Of a stretch of 7,236 nt of DNA, positions 1 to 6,122 are shown piece after piece. The position numbers and the translations under genes are program-made. Below the pieces are notes generated by a model. The model worked only from the letters and a program-made list of their open reading frames with translations, ran no database searches and was not told the origin of the DNA. This stretch comes from Candidatus Parcubacteria bacterium (GTDB taxonomy: Bacteria > Patescibacteriota > Minisyncoccia > Minisyncoccales > PEYH01), in contig JAPLYH010000017.1 of the NCBI GenBank assembly GCA_026395615.1, positions 1 to 7,236 on the forward strand, in the 5' to 3' direction. The stretch's first letter is position 1, and every line of letters begins with the position of its first letter.

Positions 1-6
1 CTTAAT

Positions 7-660
7 CTACGGTTTTAAAACCACTACTTTAATTTCTGCGGGCAACCCTTGTTTTTTGATTTTAAATGATGGCTGGGGTTCAATATTTTCTTGTCCCATT
101 GCTTTCAAAAAATTATCAACATCTTTTAAGCCAATCTTAAGTCCTGGCAACATATAATGCATTGGAATAACTATTTTGGGCTCTATTTGATTAATAATCT
201 TCGGCGCCACTATTCCATCAATTGTATAAGTTCCTCCTACGGGAATCATTAAAATATCAACATCTCCTATGGCTTCAACTTGTTCGGGAGTAAGCTCATT
301 TTGGTTTAAATCGCTCAAATGGCACATTTTAATTCCCTCCGCCTCAATAGTATAAATCGTAATTTCCCCCAACTCTTCTTTGCCATTATTGCCGTGTGAG
401 GCAGGAATCCCCTGTACAAACACGCCACTTGCCTCATATTCTCCGGGCCTGTCAATTAAAAGAAATTTTCCCTTAATTGCTTTACTGTTATTATGATCCA
501 AATGCTGATGGGTAATTAATAAAACATCCGCAGTCAAAGATGGAATTTTCAAGCCAGTATGCTCTGGAGAAAATGGGTCTATAACTATTATCTTTTGTTC
601 ATTCTGATTTATAGGAACCTTTATTTCAAAACACGATTGGCCATGCCAAAATATATCCAT
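7..660 (-). CDS. UlaG-like metallo-beta-lactamase-fold hydrolase
   Basis: A 217-residue protein of the metallo-beta-lactamase fold, closest in style to the small UlaG-like 'Zn-dependent hydrolases'. The substrate cannot be read from the sequence. Visible metal ligands are H51, H53, D55 and H56 in HQHLDH, a histidine at H89 (ASHG), D117 in HLSD, where many relatives have HxGD, and H168 in PMHY near the C-terminus. It starts MDIFWHGQSCFEI, the usual first beta strand of the family (hGHSCF), and has no signal peptide, so it is probably cytoplasmic. I chose ATG at 660. A TTG two codons upstream (666) is in frame but less likely. No Shine-Dalgarno sequence precedes either. It is divergent from the S1 gene and has its own promoter at 701-729. 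Fold confidence is high. UlaG itself is an ascorbate-6-phosphate lactonase, and that activity should not be assumed here. Confidence 0.88.
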   Translation of the reverse strand: MDIFWHGQSCFEIKVPINQNEQKIIVIDPFSPEHTGLKIPSLTADVLLITHQHLDHNNSKAIKGKFLLIDRPGEYEASGVFVQGIPASHGNNGKEELGEITIYTIEAEGIKMCHLSDLNQNELTPEQVEAIGDVDILMIPVGGTYTIDGIVAPKIINQIEPKIVIPMHYMLPGLKIGLKDVDNFLKAMGQENIEPQPSFKIKKQGLPAEIKVVVLKP

Positions 661-700
661 AGTCAATAAAAACAGTTAATTATTTTGAAAATCTTTTATG

Positions 701-729
701 ATTATAGCACCTACTATCAATAATCTCAA
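701..729 (-). promoter_or_regulatory. Sigma70-type promoter for the MBL-fold gene
   Basis: Read on the minus strand: TTGAGA (724-729), a 17-nt spacer, then TATAAT (701-706) with an upstream TGC that makes it an extended -10. Transcription would start near 694, giving a leader of about 34 nt before the ATG at 660. The spacing and both hexamers are close to consensus, and it is back to back with the S1 promoter. Confidence 0.8.
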
Positions 730-752
730 CCCTTCTTTGATATTATAAACTC

Positions 753-781
753 TTGCCTTATCAATTATCTTATGCTACCCT
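753..781 (+). promoter_or_regulatory. Probable promoter of the S1-ftsH operon
   Basis: TTGCCT (753-758), a 17-nt spacer, then TACCCT (776-781) preceded by TGC. The -10 hexamer is weak but the extended TGC and exact spacing support it. It leaves only about 10 nt between the -10 and the S1 ATG at 792, so the message would be almost leaderless. The TTG at 753 is better explained as this -35 element than as a start codon. Confidence 0.55.
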
Positions 782-791
782 TTATTTTACT

Positions 792-1904
792 ATGACTAAA
801 ATAATCGACGAACAAATTCAACCAAAAGATGACTTGCAGAATATTGCCACTCCCCCAAAAAAGGGACAAACAGTAGAGGGCAAAATTATCGGCGCTGGCC
901 GTTTTGCCGTTTATATTGATTTAGGTTCTGTCGGTGTCGGCGTAATTTACGGAAAAGAATATTACGCGGCCAAAGATGTTTTAAAACGCTTACAGCCCGA
1001 GTCAACTATAAAGGCAAAAGTTGTAGAAGTAGATAATGAAGATGGCTATTTAGAACTGTCCCTTACAGATGCTCAAAGAGAAGTCAGTTGGGAAAATCTT
1101 AGAGAAACAGAGCAAACATCCCAAACAGATATGGTTAATATCGCGGGCGCAAACAAGGGTGGACTTTTGGCGGAAATGGAAGGTATTAAAGGATTTCTTC
1201 CGTTATCCCAACTCTCAATCAAAAATTATCCCCGAGTTAAAGATGGCGATTCTAATGAAATACTAAAACATCTTCAAAAATTAGTTGGCCAACAATTAGA
1301 GGTTAAAATTATTGACGTATCTCCACAGGAGAATAAACTTATCTTTTCTGAAAAAGCGGTAACCTCAAGAGCGATAAATGAACTTCTAAAACAATACAAG
1401 TCCGGCGACATTGTAGAAGGCAAAATAACCGGTCTTGCCGACTTTGGGGCATTTATAAAATTCCCAATAATAGAAGAAGGAAATCTAGAGCAAGAAAAAA
1501 CCCAGGCAGAAGGACTTATTCATATATCCGAGCTTGATTGGCAATTAATAGACGATGTTTCTGATGTAGTAAAAGTGGGAGATATTGTTAAGGCAAAAAT
1601 TACTGATGTTTCTCAAGATGGCAGGGTTTCATTATCTTTAAAGGCTTTAAAGGAAGATCCGTGGAAAGATATAGACAAAAAATATAAAAAAGGAGATATT
1701 GTTGAGGGAGAGGTGGTAAAAGTGAATCAATTAGGAGCTTTTGTTGAAATTGACCCAAAAATCAGAGGATTAGTTCATTTTTCAGAATTAAGTAATCAGG
1801 AAAAGGAAAAAAATAATCTCCAAAGAGATAAAAAATATAAATTTGAGATTATCGCCCTTGACGCAGAAACTCATCGTATGGGCTTACGCCTAAAAAACGA
1901 TTAA
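792..1904 (+). CDS. rpsA: 30S ribosomal protein S1, four S1 domains
   Basis: A 370-residue protein made of four S1-type OB-fold repeats after a short N-terminal lead: about 23-94 (starts KKGQTVEGKI), 114-188 (a diverged second repeat with GIKGFLPLSQL), 204-285 (starts YKSGDIVEGKI, contains GLIHISEL and an acidic insertion) and 299-368 (YKKGDIVEGEV, GLVHFSEL). S1 binds mRNA on the small ribosomal subunit and helps messages with weak or no Shine-Dalgarno sites, which fits this window. E. coli S1 has six domains (557 residues). Four-domain forms are common in other phyla. I chose ATG at 792 because the in-frame TTG at 753 falls in the predicted -35 box and the extra residues do not resemble S1. 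ftsH follows after 42 nt with no visible terminator. A related multi-S1-domain RNA-binding protein is the alternative. Confidence 0.88.
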   Translation: MTKIIDEQIQPKDDLQNIATPPKKGQTVEGKIIGAGRFAVYIDLGSVGVGVIYGKEYYAAKDVLKRLQPESTIKAKVVEVDNEDGYLELSLTDAQREVSWENLRETEQTSQTDMVNIAGANKGGLLAEMEGIKGFLPLSQLSIKNYPRVKDGDSNEILKHLQKLVGQQLEVKIIDVSPQENKLIFSEKAVTSRAINELLKQYKSGDIVEGKITGLADFGAFIKFPIIEEGNLEQEKTQAEGLIHISELDWQLIDDVSDVVKVGDIVKAKITDVSQDGRVSLSLKALKEDPWKDIDKKYKKGDIVEGEVVKVNQLGAFVEIDPKIRGLVHFSELSNQEKEKNNLQRDKKYKFEIIALDAETHRMGLRLKND

Positions 1905-1946
1905 GAGATTAAGAACAGAGTTCTCTATTAAATAATTTAAAAAAGA

Positions 1947-3800
1947 ATGAAAAAAGCAACGCAAAATTTAGCGAAGAACTTTTTTGTTATTGTGCTAATA
2001 TTTTTAGGCATATCAGCGGTTTTTACGCTTTTTTCCCCCACATCTTCTGTTAAAAAAGAAATTTCCATAAGCCAGCTTAGCCAGGAAATCAATCAGGACA
2101 AAATAAAAGAGATCATCGTTAGTGGTAATGATATTTCTGTAACTTATACCGATAACAGCCACGCTCAAAGTATGAAGGAATCCGAATTGGCTCTTTCTGA
2201 ATCATTGGCTAACTATGGAGTACAAAAGGAAAAACTGGAAAAAGTAAACTTTGTAGTTCAAGAACCGAAGGCAGGATGGGGGCAAATTGGCTCTATTCTA
2301 TTATTTGTTGTGCCTTTATTAATTTTTGGATTATTCTTCTGGTCAATCGCTCGCCAAGCTAAAATGGGAGCAATGCAAACATTTAATTTCTCAAAAATAA
2401 GAGCTCAAGTACTTGGAGCAGAAGGGCATCCAAGACAAAAAATAACTTTTCAGGATGTCGCTGGACTAAAAGAAGCAAAAGAAGAACTAAAGGAAATTGT
2501 TGAATTCTTAAAGGTTCCAAAAAAATTCCTGGATATGGGAGCAAAAATCCCAAGAGGCGTTTTATTATTAGGACCTCCCGGGTGCGGGAAGACACTTTTA
2601 GCAAGAGCAACGGCTGGAGAAAGCAATGTCCCATTTTTCTCGGTTGCTGGCTCTGAATTCATAGAATTATTTGTCGGAGTAGGAAGCGGAAGAGTAAGGT
2701 CATTATTCCAAGAAGCAAAAAAACACCCCAAAGCGATTATTTTTATTGATGAATTAGATGCTATTGGCAGAACAAGAGGAATAGGTATTGGAGGAGGCCA
2801 CGATGAAAGAGAACAAACTTTAAATCAAATACTGGTTGAAATGGATGGTTTTGAAAGAGATTCAAAAACAATTGTTATTGCTGCCACTAATCGCCCGGAT
2901 ATCCTTGACCCTGCCCTATTAAGACCGGGAAGATTTGACAGGCAAGTTATTTTAAATCTTCCAAGCATAGAAGACAGGGAAGATATTCTAAAAATTCACG
3001 CCAGAGGAAAACCGTTGGCGGTAAACACTAATCTTAGAGAAATAGCGGAAAGAACGCCCGGATTTTCCGGAGCCGATTTGGAGAATCTTTTAAACGAAGC
3101 AGCAATTTTAGCAGCCAGAAGAAACAAGCAACAAATAGATCAAACAGAACTTGCTGAGTCAATTGAAAAAGTGCTTTTGGGGCCAGAAAGAAAAAGCCAT
3201 GTTTTATCTCCAAGAGAAAAGAAAATTTCCGCCTACCATGAAGCAGGACATGTCTTAGTGGCATCTTTTACTGATAAGGGAGAGCCAGTAAGAAAGGTAT
3301 CTATCGTTTCAAGAGGCATGGCAGCTGGATATACAATCAAGTCACCAATAGAAGAAAAAAGCATTAAGGCAAAATCTGATTTTCTATCAGATATAGCCAC
3401 TTTGCTCGGAGGATATTTTGCAGAGAAAATAAAATTCAAAGAAGTAAGCACTGGGGCAAGTAATGATTTAAAAATCGCTTCTGAATTAGCCCGAAGATTA
3501 GTTAAGGACTATGGTATGTCGGAAAAACTCGGTCCTATAGTTTTTGGGGAAAGGAACGAACTTCAATTTTTGGGCAAAGAATTTGGCGAAGAAAGGAATT
3601 ATTCTGAAAAGATAGCTCAACAAATAGACGAAGAAGTAGCAAAAGTGATTAAAGAAGCAATAATTTTAGCGATGAAAATTCTAAAAGCAAAAGATAATCT
3701 TTTAGAAAAATTATCTAAAGAATTGATGGAAAAAGAAACATTGGAAAGAGAAGAGATTGAAAAAATCTTGAAAATCGGTAAAAAGAACAAGCAGACATAG
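1947..3800 (+). CDS. ftsH: ATP-dependent zinc metalloprotease FtsH
   Basis: A membrane-anchored AAA+ protease of 617 residues, near the usual length (E. coli 644). FtsH hexamers extract and degrade misfolded membrane proteins and short-lived regulators. Order: transmembrane helix about 11-29, an outward domain about 35-110, a second transmembrane helix about 114-135, then the AAA domain with Walker A GPPGCGKT (209-216), pore loop FVGVG (242-246), Walker B IIFIDELD (264-271) and the second region of homology with arginine fingers R326 and R329. The peptidase domain has zinc site HEAGH (431-435) and third ligand D507 in GASND. All catalytic residues are present. Minor departures are C213 in Walker A, usually T, and GSGRVR after the pore loop, where GASRVR is usual. 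It is probably co-transcribed with S1 upstream. No Shine-Dalgarno sequence is seen before the ATG. Confidence 0.97.
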   Translation: MKKATQNLAKNFFVIVLIFLGISAVFTLFSPTSSVKKEISISQLSQEINQDKIKEIIVSGNDISVTYTDNSHAQSMKESELALSESLANYGVQKEKLEKVNFVVQEPKAGWGQIGSILLFVVPLLIFGLFFWSIARQAKMGAMQTFNFSKIRAQVLGAEGHPRQKITFQDVAGLKEAKEELKEIVEFLKVPKKFLDMGAKIPRGVLLLGPPGCGKTLLARATAGESNVPFFSVAGSEFIELFVGVGSGRVRSLFQEAKKHPKAIIFIDELDAIGRTRGIGIGGGHDEREQTLNQILVEMDGFERDSKTIVIAATNRPDILDPALLRPGRFDRQVILNLPSIEDREDILKIHARGKPLAVNTNLREIAERTPGFSGADLENLLNEAAILAARRNKQQIDQTELAESIEKVLLGPERKSHVLSPREKKISAYHEAGHVLVASFTDKGEPVRKVSIVSRGMAAGYTIKSPIEEKSIKAKSDFLSDIATLLGGYFAEKIKFKEVSTGASNDLKIASELARRLVKDYGMSEKLGPIVFGERNELQFLGKEFGEERNYSEKIAQQIDEEVAKVIKEAIILAMKILKAKDNLLEKLSKELMEKETLEREEIEKILKIGKKNKQT

Positions 3801-3863
3801 CAGTTTAGGCAGAACACAATATGCTAAATATGTGCTTTTGGGTACTGCTCTTTCAAAAATTAT

Positions 3864-3871
3864 GCTATAAT
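3864..3871 (+). promoter_or_regulatory. Extended -10 promoter for the HTH/LAGLIDADG-like gene
   Basis: GCTATAAT with an upstream TG (TATGCTATAAT, 3861-3871) is a perfect extended -10. No convincing -35 lies 16-18 nt upstream, so recognition would depend on the extended -10. The predicted start near 3878 gives a leader of about 40 nt before the ATG at 3918. The same transcript could run on through tRNA-Ile, tRNA-Val, rluA and rplS, since I see no terminator between them. Confidence 0.65.
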
Positions 3872-3917
3872 GAACTAGGGGGTCATATAATCTATAATAT
3901 AATTCACAAGTTCAATT

Positions 3918-4586
3918 ATGGCACGATTAAAAGATCGTGAAAAAGCATTGTCTCTGAGAAAACAGGGAATGAGTTATAGTCAGATAAAACAAATTTTAGG
4001 GATATCTAAGAGCACTCTTAGTAATTGGCTTAAAGATTATCCCCTGCCAGAAAAAAGGATAAAGGAACTAAGGGATTGGAACCAACAGAGGATAGAAAGA
4101 TGTAGAGAAACCAAGAGGAAAAAGAGAGAAGATCGTTTGAAAATAACATATCAAAAACAGAAGAAAAGATTATTCCCATTAACAGTGCGGGAGCTTTATC
4201 TGGGCGGACTATTCTTATATTGGGGGGAAGGCTCTAAAACAAACCAGTGGGCTCTTTCTGTTTCTAATTCTGATCCATCTATAATAAAGTTTTTTATAAA
4301 ATGGGTTACGAACTCATTGGGCGTATCGAAGGATAAAATAAAGGTGTACCTACAGCTATATTCTAATATGAATATTGAGGAAGAAATCAAGTATTGGTCT
4401 AGGGAATTACAAATACCCCCGAGACAATTTACACGCCCATACATCAAGCAATCATCAAGTGAAAGAATTAATCATAAGGGAAGTTTCGGTCATGGAACCT
4501 GTAATGCCAGAATTAATGATACTAGGATATCGGAGCAGGTGCTAATGGGAATAAAGAATATATCAGATAAATATAGGCGCGTGTAG
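3918..4586 (+). CDS. HTH protein with LAGLIDADG-like domain, overlaps tRNA-Ile
   Basis: A 222-residue protein of unproven function. Residues about 8-39 form a helix-turn-helix of the resolvase/transposase type (KALSLRKQGMSYSQIKQILG, then STLSNWL). Residues about 54-85 are strongly basic and helical. A core follows that starts with LYLGGLFLYWGEGSK (93-107). This resembles a single LAGLIDADG motif (GhhhhhxEG), with E104 where the catalytic acid would be. Further on come SNSDP (116-120) and HGTCNARINDT (192-202). From memory, similar HTH plus YWxEGSK proteins recur in Candidate Phyla Radiation genomes as hypotheticals. One motif per chain would imply a homodimer if it cuts DNA, and it may equally be a non-catalytic regulator. 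It has its own promoter. The final codons (Arg, Val, and stop TAG at 4584-4586) lie inside tRNA-Ile, so the natural protein end is probably around residue 219. Confidence 0.75.
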   Translation: MARLKDREKALSLRKQGMSYSQIKQILGISKSTLSNWLKDYPLPEKRIKELRDWNQQRIERCRETKRKKREDRLKITYQKQKKRLFPLTVRELYLGGLFLYWGEGSKTNQWALSVSNSDPSIIKFFIKWVTNSLGVSKDKIKVYLQLYSNMNIEEEIKYWSRELQIPPRQFTRPYIKQSSSERINHKGSFGHGTCNARINDTRISEQVLMGIKNISDKYRRV

Positions 4587-4653
4587 CTCAGTTGGTTAGA
4601 GCATCCGACTTATAATCGGAAGGTCGATGGTCCGAGCCCATCCACGCGCACCA
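4577..4653 (+). tRNA. tRNA-Ile(UAU)
   Basis: A complete cloverleaf with perfect pairing: acceptor GCGCGTG/CACGCGC, D stem GCTC/GAGC, anticodon stem TCCGA/TCGGA and T stem GATGG/CCATC. The loop CTTATAA gives anticodon TAT (4611-4613), so it reads AUA. The discriminator is A4650 and CCA is encoded (4651-4653). The T loop is TCCGAGC, with C at position 55 instead of the nearly universal T. Bacteria usually read AUA with a CAU tRNA carrying lysidine, so a UAU isoleucine tRNA is rare. The 5' end overlaps the last 10 nt of the upstream coding sequence. tRNA-Val follows 1 nt later. Confidence 0.92.
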
Positions 4654-4654
4654 T

Positions 4655-4727
4655 GGGCGAGTAGCTCAGCGGCCAGAGCATCCGCCTTACACGCGGCAGG
4701 CCAGAGGTTCAAATCCTCTCTCGCCCA
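4655..4727 (+). tRNA. tRNA-Val(UAC)
   Basis: Acceptor GGGCGAG/CTCGCCC, D stem GCTC/GAGC and T stem AGAGG/CCTCT all pair. The anticodon stem TCCGC/GCGGC has one U-C mismatch at its outer pair (27-43). The loop CTTACAC gives anticodon TAC (4688-4690). The T loop TTCAAAT is canonical. The discriminator A4727 is followed by CCT, so CCA is not encoded and must be added after transcription. The gene sits 1 nt behind tRNA-Ile, so the two are surely co-transcribed. A repeat-like motif starts at the very next base. Confidence 0.93.
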
Positions 4728-4746
4728 CCTTTCGACAGGCTCAAGG
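4728..4746 (+). repeat. Short repeat-like motif TTCGA..GCTCA, copy 1
   Basis: CCTTTCGACAGGCTCAAGG lies directly after the tRNA-Val discriminator base. It matches, with a few differences, the reverse complement of 6070-6087 (CCCTTCGATTAGCTCAGG), which follows tRNA-Leu. The ends CCTT/AAGG can pair. The motif resembles short dispersed palindromic sequences that I recall between genes in several bacterial groups. Two copies in one window suggest, but do not prove, a genome-wide repeat. Confidence 0.5.
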
Positions 4747-4766
4747 CAATATAGCAGCCAAGCACT

Positions 4767-5450
4767 ATGAAAATTATTTATGAAGATGAAAATATTATAG
4801 TTTTAGATAAGCCAGCAGGAATTGCTGTTTTTTCAAATAATGATTCCGGGTTGATGTTTAAGCTAATACAATCATACCCTGAACTCAAGAATGTGGGCGC
4901 AGAACCAAGATATGGATTAATTCACCGGTTAGATAAAGATACTTCCGGGATATTACTGATAGCAAAAAGTGATCAGGCCTTGTCTTTTTTCCAAAAACAG
5001 TTTAGAACAAGAGAGGTACATAAAAAGTATATTGCCCTAATTTGGGGAAAGATAAAAGAAAATCAAGGAACCATTAAAACACTGATTAATCGAGATAAAG
5101 ATGGAAAGAAACAAAGAGCATATCCATATTTGGGTCCTCTTTCCAAAAAAACGAGTTCAAGATTAGCGGAAACCCAATGGCAAAAAATAGAAGAATATGG
5201 TGATTATACTTTAGTGGAAGCGCTTCCTAAAACGGGCAGAAAACACCAAATAAGAGTTCATTTTGCCTATTTAGGACACCCGATAGTTGGAGACAAACTT
5301 TATTCTTTTAAAAACCATAAAGCGCCAAAGGAATTAAATAGACAATTCCTCCATGCCAGCGAATTAACAATCAAATTAATGGGTGGTGAAGAAAAAAGAT
5401 TTTCTTCTCCTTTACCAGATGAATTAAAACAATTATTAAAAAAATTATGA
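4767..5450 (+). CDS. RluA-family RNA pseudouridine synthase
   Basis: A 227-residue enzyme that isomerises uridine to pseudouridine in rRNA or tRNA. The catalytic motif HRLDKDTSG is at 53-61, with D56 as the nucleophile. Other family landmarks are the opening strand YEDENIIVLDKPAG (5-18), TGRKHQIRVHFAYLGHPIVG late in the chain and FLHASEL near the end. There is no N-terminal S4 RNA-binding domain, so it resembles the short RluA, RluC-core or TruC type. Which uridine it modifies cannot be told. It begins 39 nt after tRNA-Val. Its stop overlaps the rplS start as ATGA (5447-5450), which implies translational coupling. No Shine-Dalgarno sequence is seen before the ATG. Placing it between tRNAs and a ribosomal protein gene suits an RNA-modification role. 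Confidence 0.93.
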   Translation: MKIIYEDENIIVLDKPAGIAVFSNNDSGLMFKLIQSYPELKNVGAEPRYGLIHRLDKDTSGILLIAKSDQALSFFQKQFRTREVHKKYIALIWGKIKENQGTIKTLINRDKDGKKQRAYPYLGPLSKKTSSRLAETQWQKIEEYGDYTLVEALPKTGRKHQIRVHFAYLGHPIVGDKLYSFKNHKAPKELNRQFLHASELTIKLMGGEEKRFSSPLPDELKQLLKKL

Positions 5451-5962
5451 CACAAGAAAACACAACCAAAAAAGAACAGACAAATAAATCCATCCCGGAT
5501 ATTCGCCCTGGAGATACTATTAAGGTTTTCCAAATTATCCCTGGATCCGGTTCTTCAAAAAAAGAAGAAGGAAAAGAAAAAATTCAGGTTTTTGAAGGCC
5601 TTGTTTTAGCGAAAAGGCGAGATAAAGAAATCGGCGCAACAATTACAGTGCGCAAAATAATAGATAGGATTGGAGTTGAAAGGATATTCCCTATCTTTTC
5701 TCCAACCATTAAGAAAATTGAAATAGTAAGGAGAAGTAAGGTAAGAAGGGCTAAGCTTTTCTATCTTCGCTTTGCTAAAGGCAGGAAAGCGCGACTCAAA
5801 GCCAAGGAGTTTATGCCTGAAATTTCTGTTGAAGAAACCCCAATGCCCGCTGAAAATGATAAGACCCCTGTCGAGGAAAGTAATATTGAAAAAGCGTCAA
5901 AAGAAACTGTTCCTATAGAAGAATCTACAAATCCAGATAATGGTGACAAAGCTGCCGAATAA
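5447..5962 (+). CDS. rplS: 50S ribosomal protein L19 with acidic C-terminal tail
   Basis: Ribosomal protein L19, which sits at the interface between the subunits. The core (about 16-119) shows the family landmarks: IRPGDTIKV (19-27), FEGLVLAKR (49-57), TVRKI (67-71), GVERIFPIFSP (76-86) and the basic C-terminal block RRAKLFYLR (100-108). The chain is 171 residues against about 115 in E. coli. The excess comes from a charged loop insertion (about 32-46, GSGSSKKEEGKEK) and a low-complexity tail from about 125, rich in Glu, Asp, Ser and Pro. The start overlaps the rluA-type gene by 4 nt (ATGA), so translation is probably coupled. tRNA-Leu begins 5 nt after the stop. The usual rpsP-rimM-trmD neighbours are absent upstream. 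Confidence 0.96.
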   Translation: MTQENTTKKEQTNKSIPDIRPGDTIKVFQIIPGSGSSKKEEGKEKIQVFEGLVLAKRRDKEIGATITVRKIIDRIGVERIFPIFSPTIKKIEIVRRSKVRRAKLFYLRFAKGRKARLKAKEFMPEISVEETPMPAENDKTPVEESNIEKASKETVPIEESTNPDNGDKAAE

Positions 5963-5967
5963 ATAAA

Positions 5968-6050
5968 GCCGAGGTGGCGGAATTGGTATACGCAGCAGGT
6001 TGAGGACCTGTGCTCTTATGAGCGTGTGGGTTCAAGTCCCACCCCCGGCA
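5968..6050 (+). tRNA. tRNA-Leu(GAG)
   Basis: A class II tRNA of 83 nt. Acceptor GCCGAGG pairs with CCCCGGC apart from one A-C mismatch (5-68). The anticodon arm GCAGG-TTGAGGA-CCTGT gives anticodon GAG (6002-6004). The long variable arm pairs GCTC/GAGC, and the T arm is GTGGG-TTCAAGT-CCCAC. The discriminator A6050 is followed by CCC, so CCA is not encoded. It lies 5 nt after the rplS stop and just before the hairpin at 6054, and is probably the last gene of the operon. Confidence 0.94.
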
Positions 6051-6053
6051 CCC

Positions 6054-6102
6054 TGAAACAAAAAATCGTCCTGAGCTAATCGAAGGGCGATTTTTTGTTT
6101 CA
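6054..6102. terminator. Bidirectional rho-independent terminator
   Basis: A perfect 15-nt inverted repeat, TGAAACAAAAAATCG (6054-6068) and its complement (6088-6102), surrounds a 19-nt loop that can pair a further four steps (TCCT/AGGG). The A-tract on one arm gives a T-run on either strand. It stands between convergent units, rplS/tRNA-Leu on plus and the 3D-domain gene on minus, and can end both. The apex carries the second copy of the repeat-like motif. Confidence 0.85.
6070..6087 (-). repeat. Short repeat-like motif TTCGA..GCTCA, copy 2
   Basis: On the minus strand it reads CCCTTCGATTAGCTCAGG, related to CCTTTCGACAGGCTCAAGG at 4728-4746 in the opposite orientation. It forms the loop and upper stem of the terminator behind tRNA-Leu. 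Confidence 0.5.
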
Positions 6103-6122
6103 AAAACTAATCAGATATTAAT

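Noticed and set aside
661..666. TTG start two codons upstream of the MBL-fold ATG
   Set aside because: ATG at 660 gives the typical N-terminus. The choice is not fully certain.
753..791. Upstream TTG start for S1 adding 13 residues
   Set aside because: The TTG coincides with the predicted -35 box, and the added residues do not resemble an S1 N-terminus. ATG at 792 is preferred.
1069..3817. Open frames inside S1 and ftsH in other frames or on the other strand
   Set aside because: They overlap strongly conserved coding regions fully and show no recognisable domain.
3799..3850. Possible hairpin after ftsH (AGCAGT with ACTGCT)
   Set aside because: A six-base match with a long loop and no clean T-run is too weak to call a terminator.
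3878..4653. Integrative element using tRNA-Ile as an attachment site
   Set aside because: No duplicated tRNA 3' end, no integrase and no flanking direct repeats were found. The overlap is at the 5' end, not the 3' end where attachment sites usually lie.
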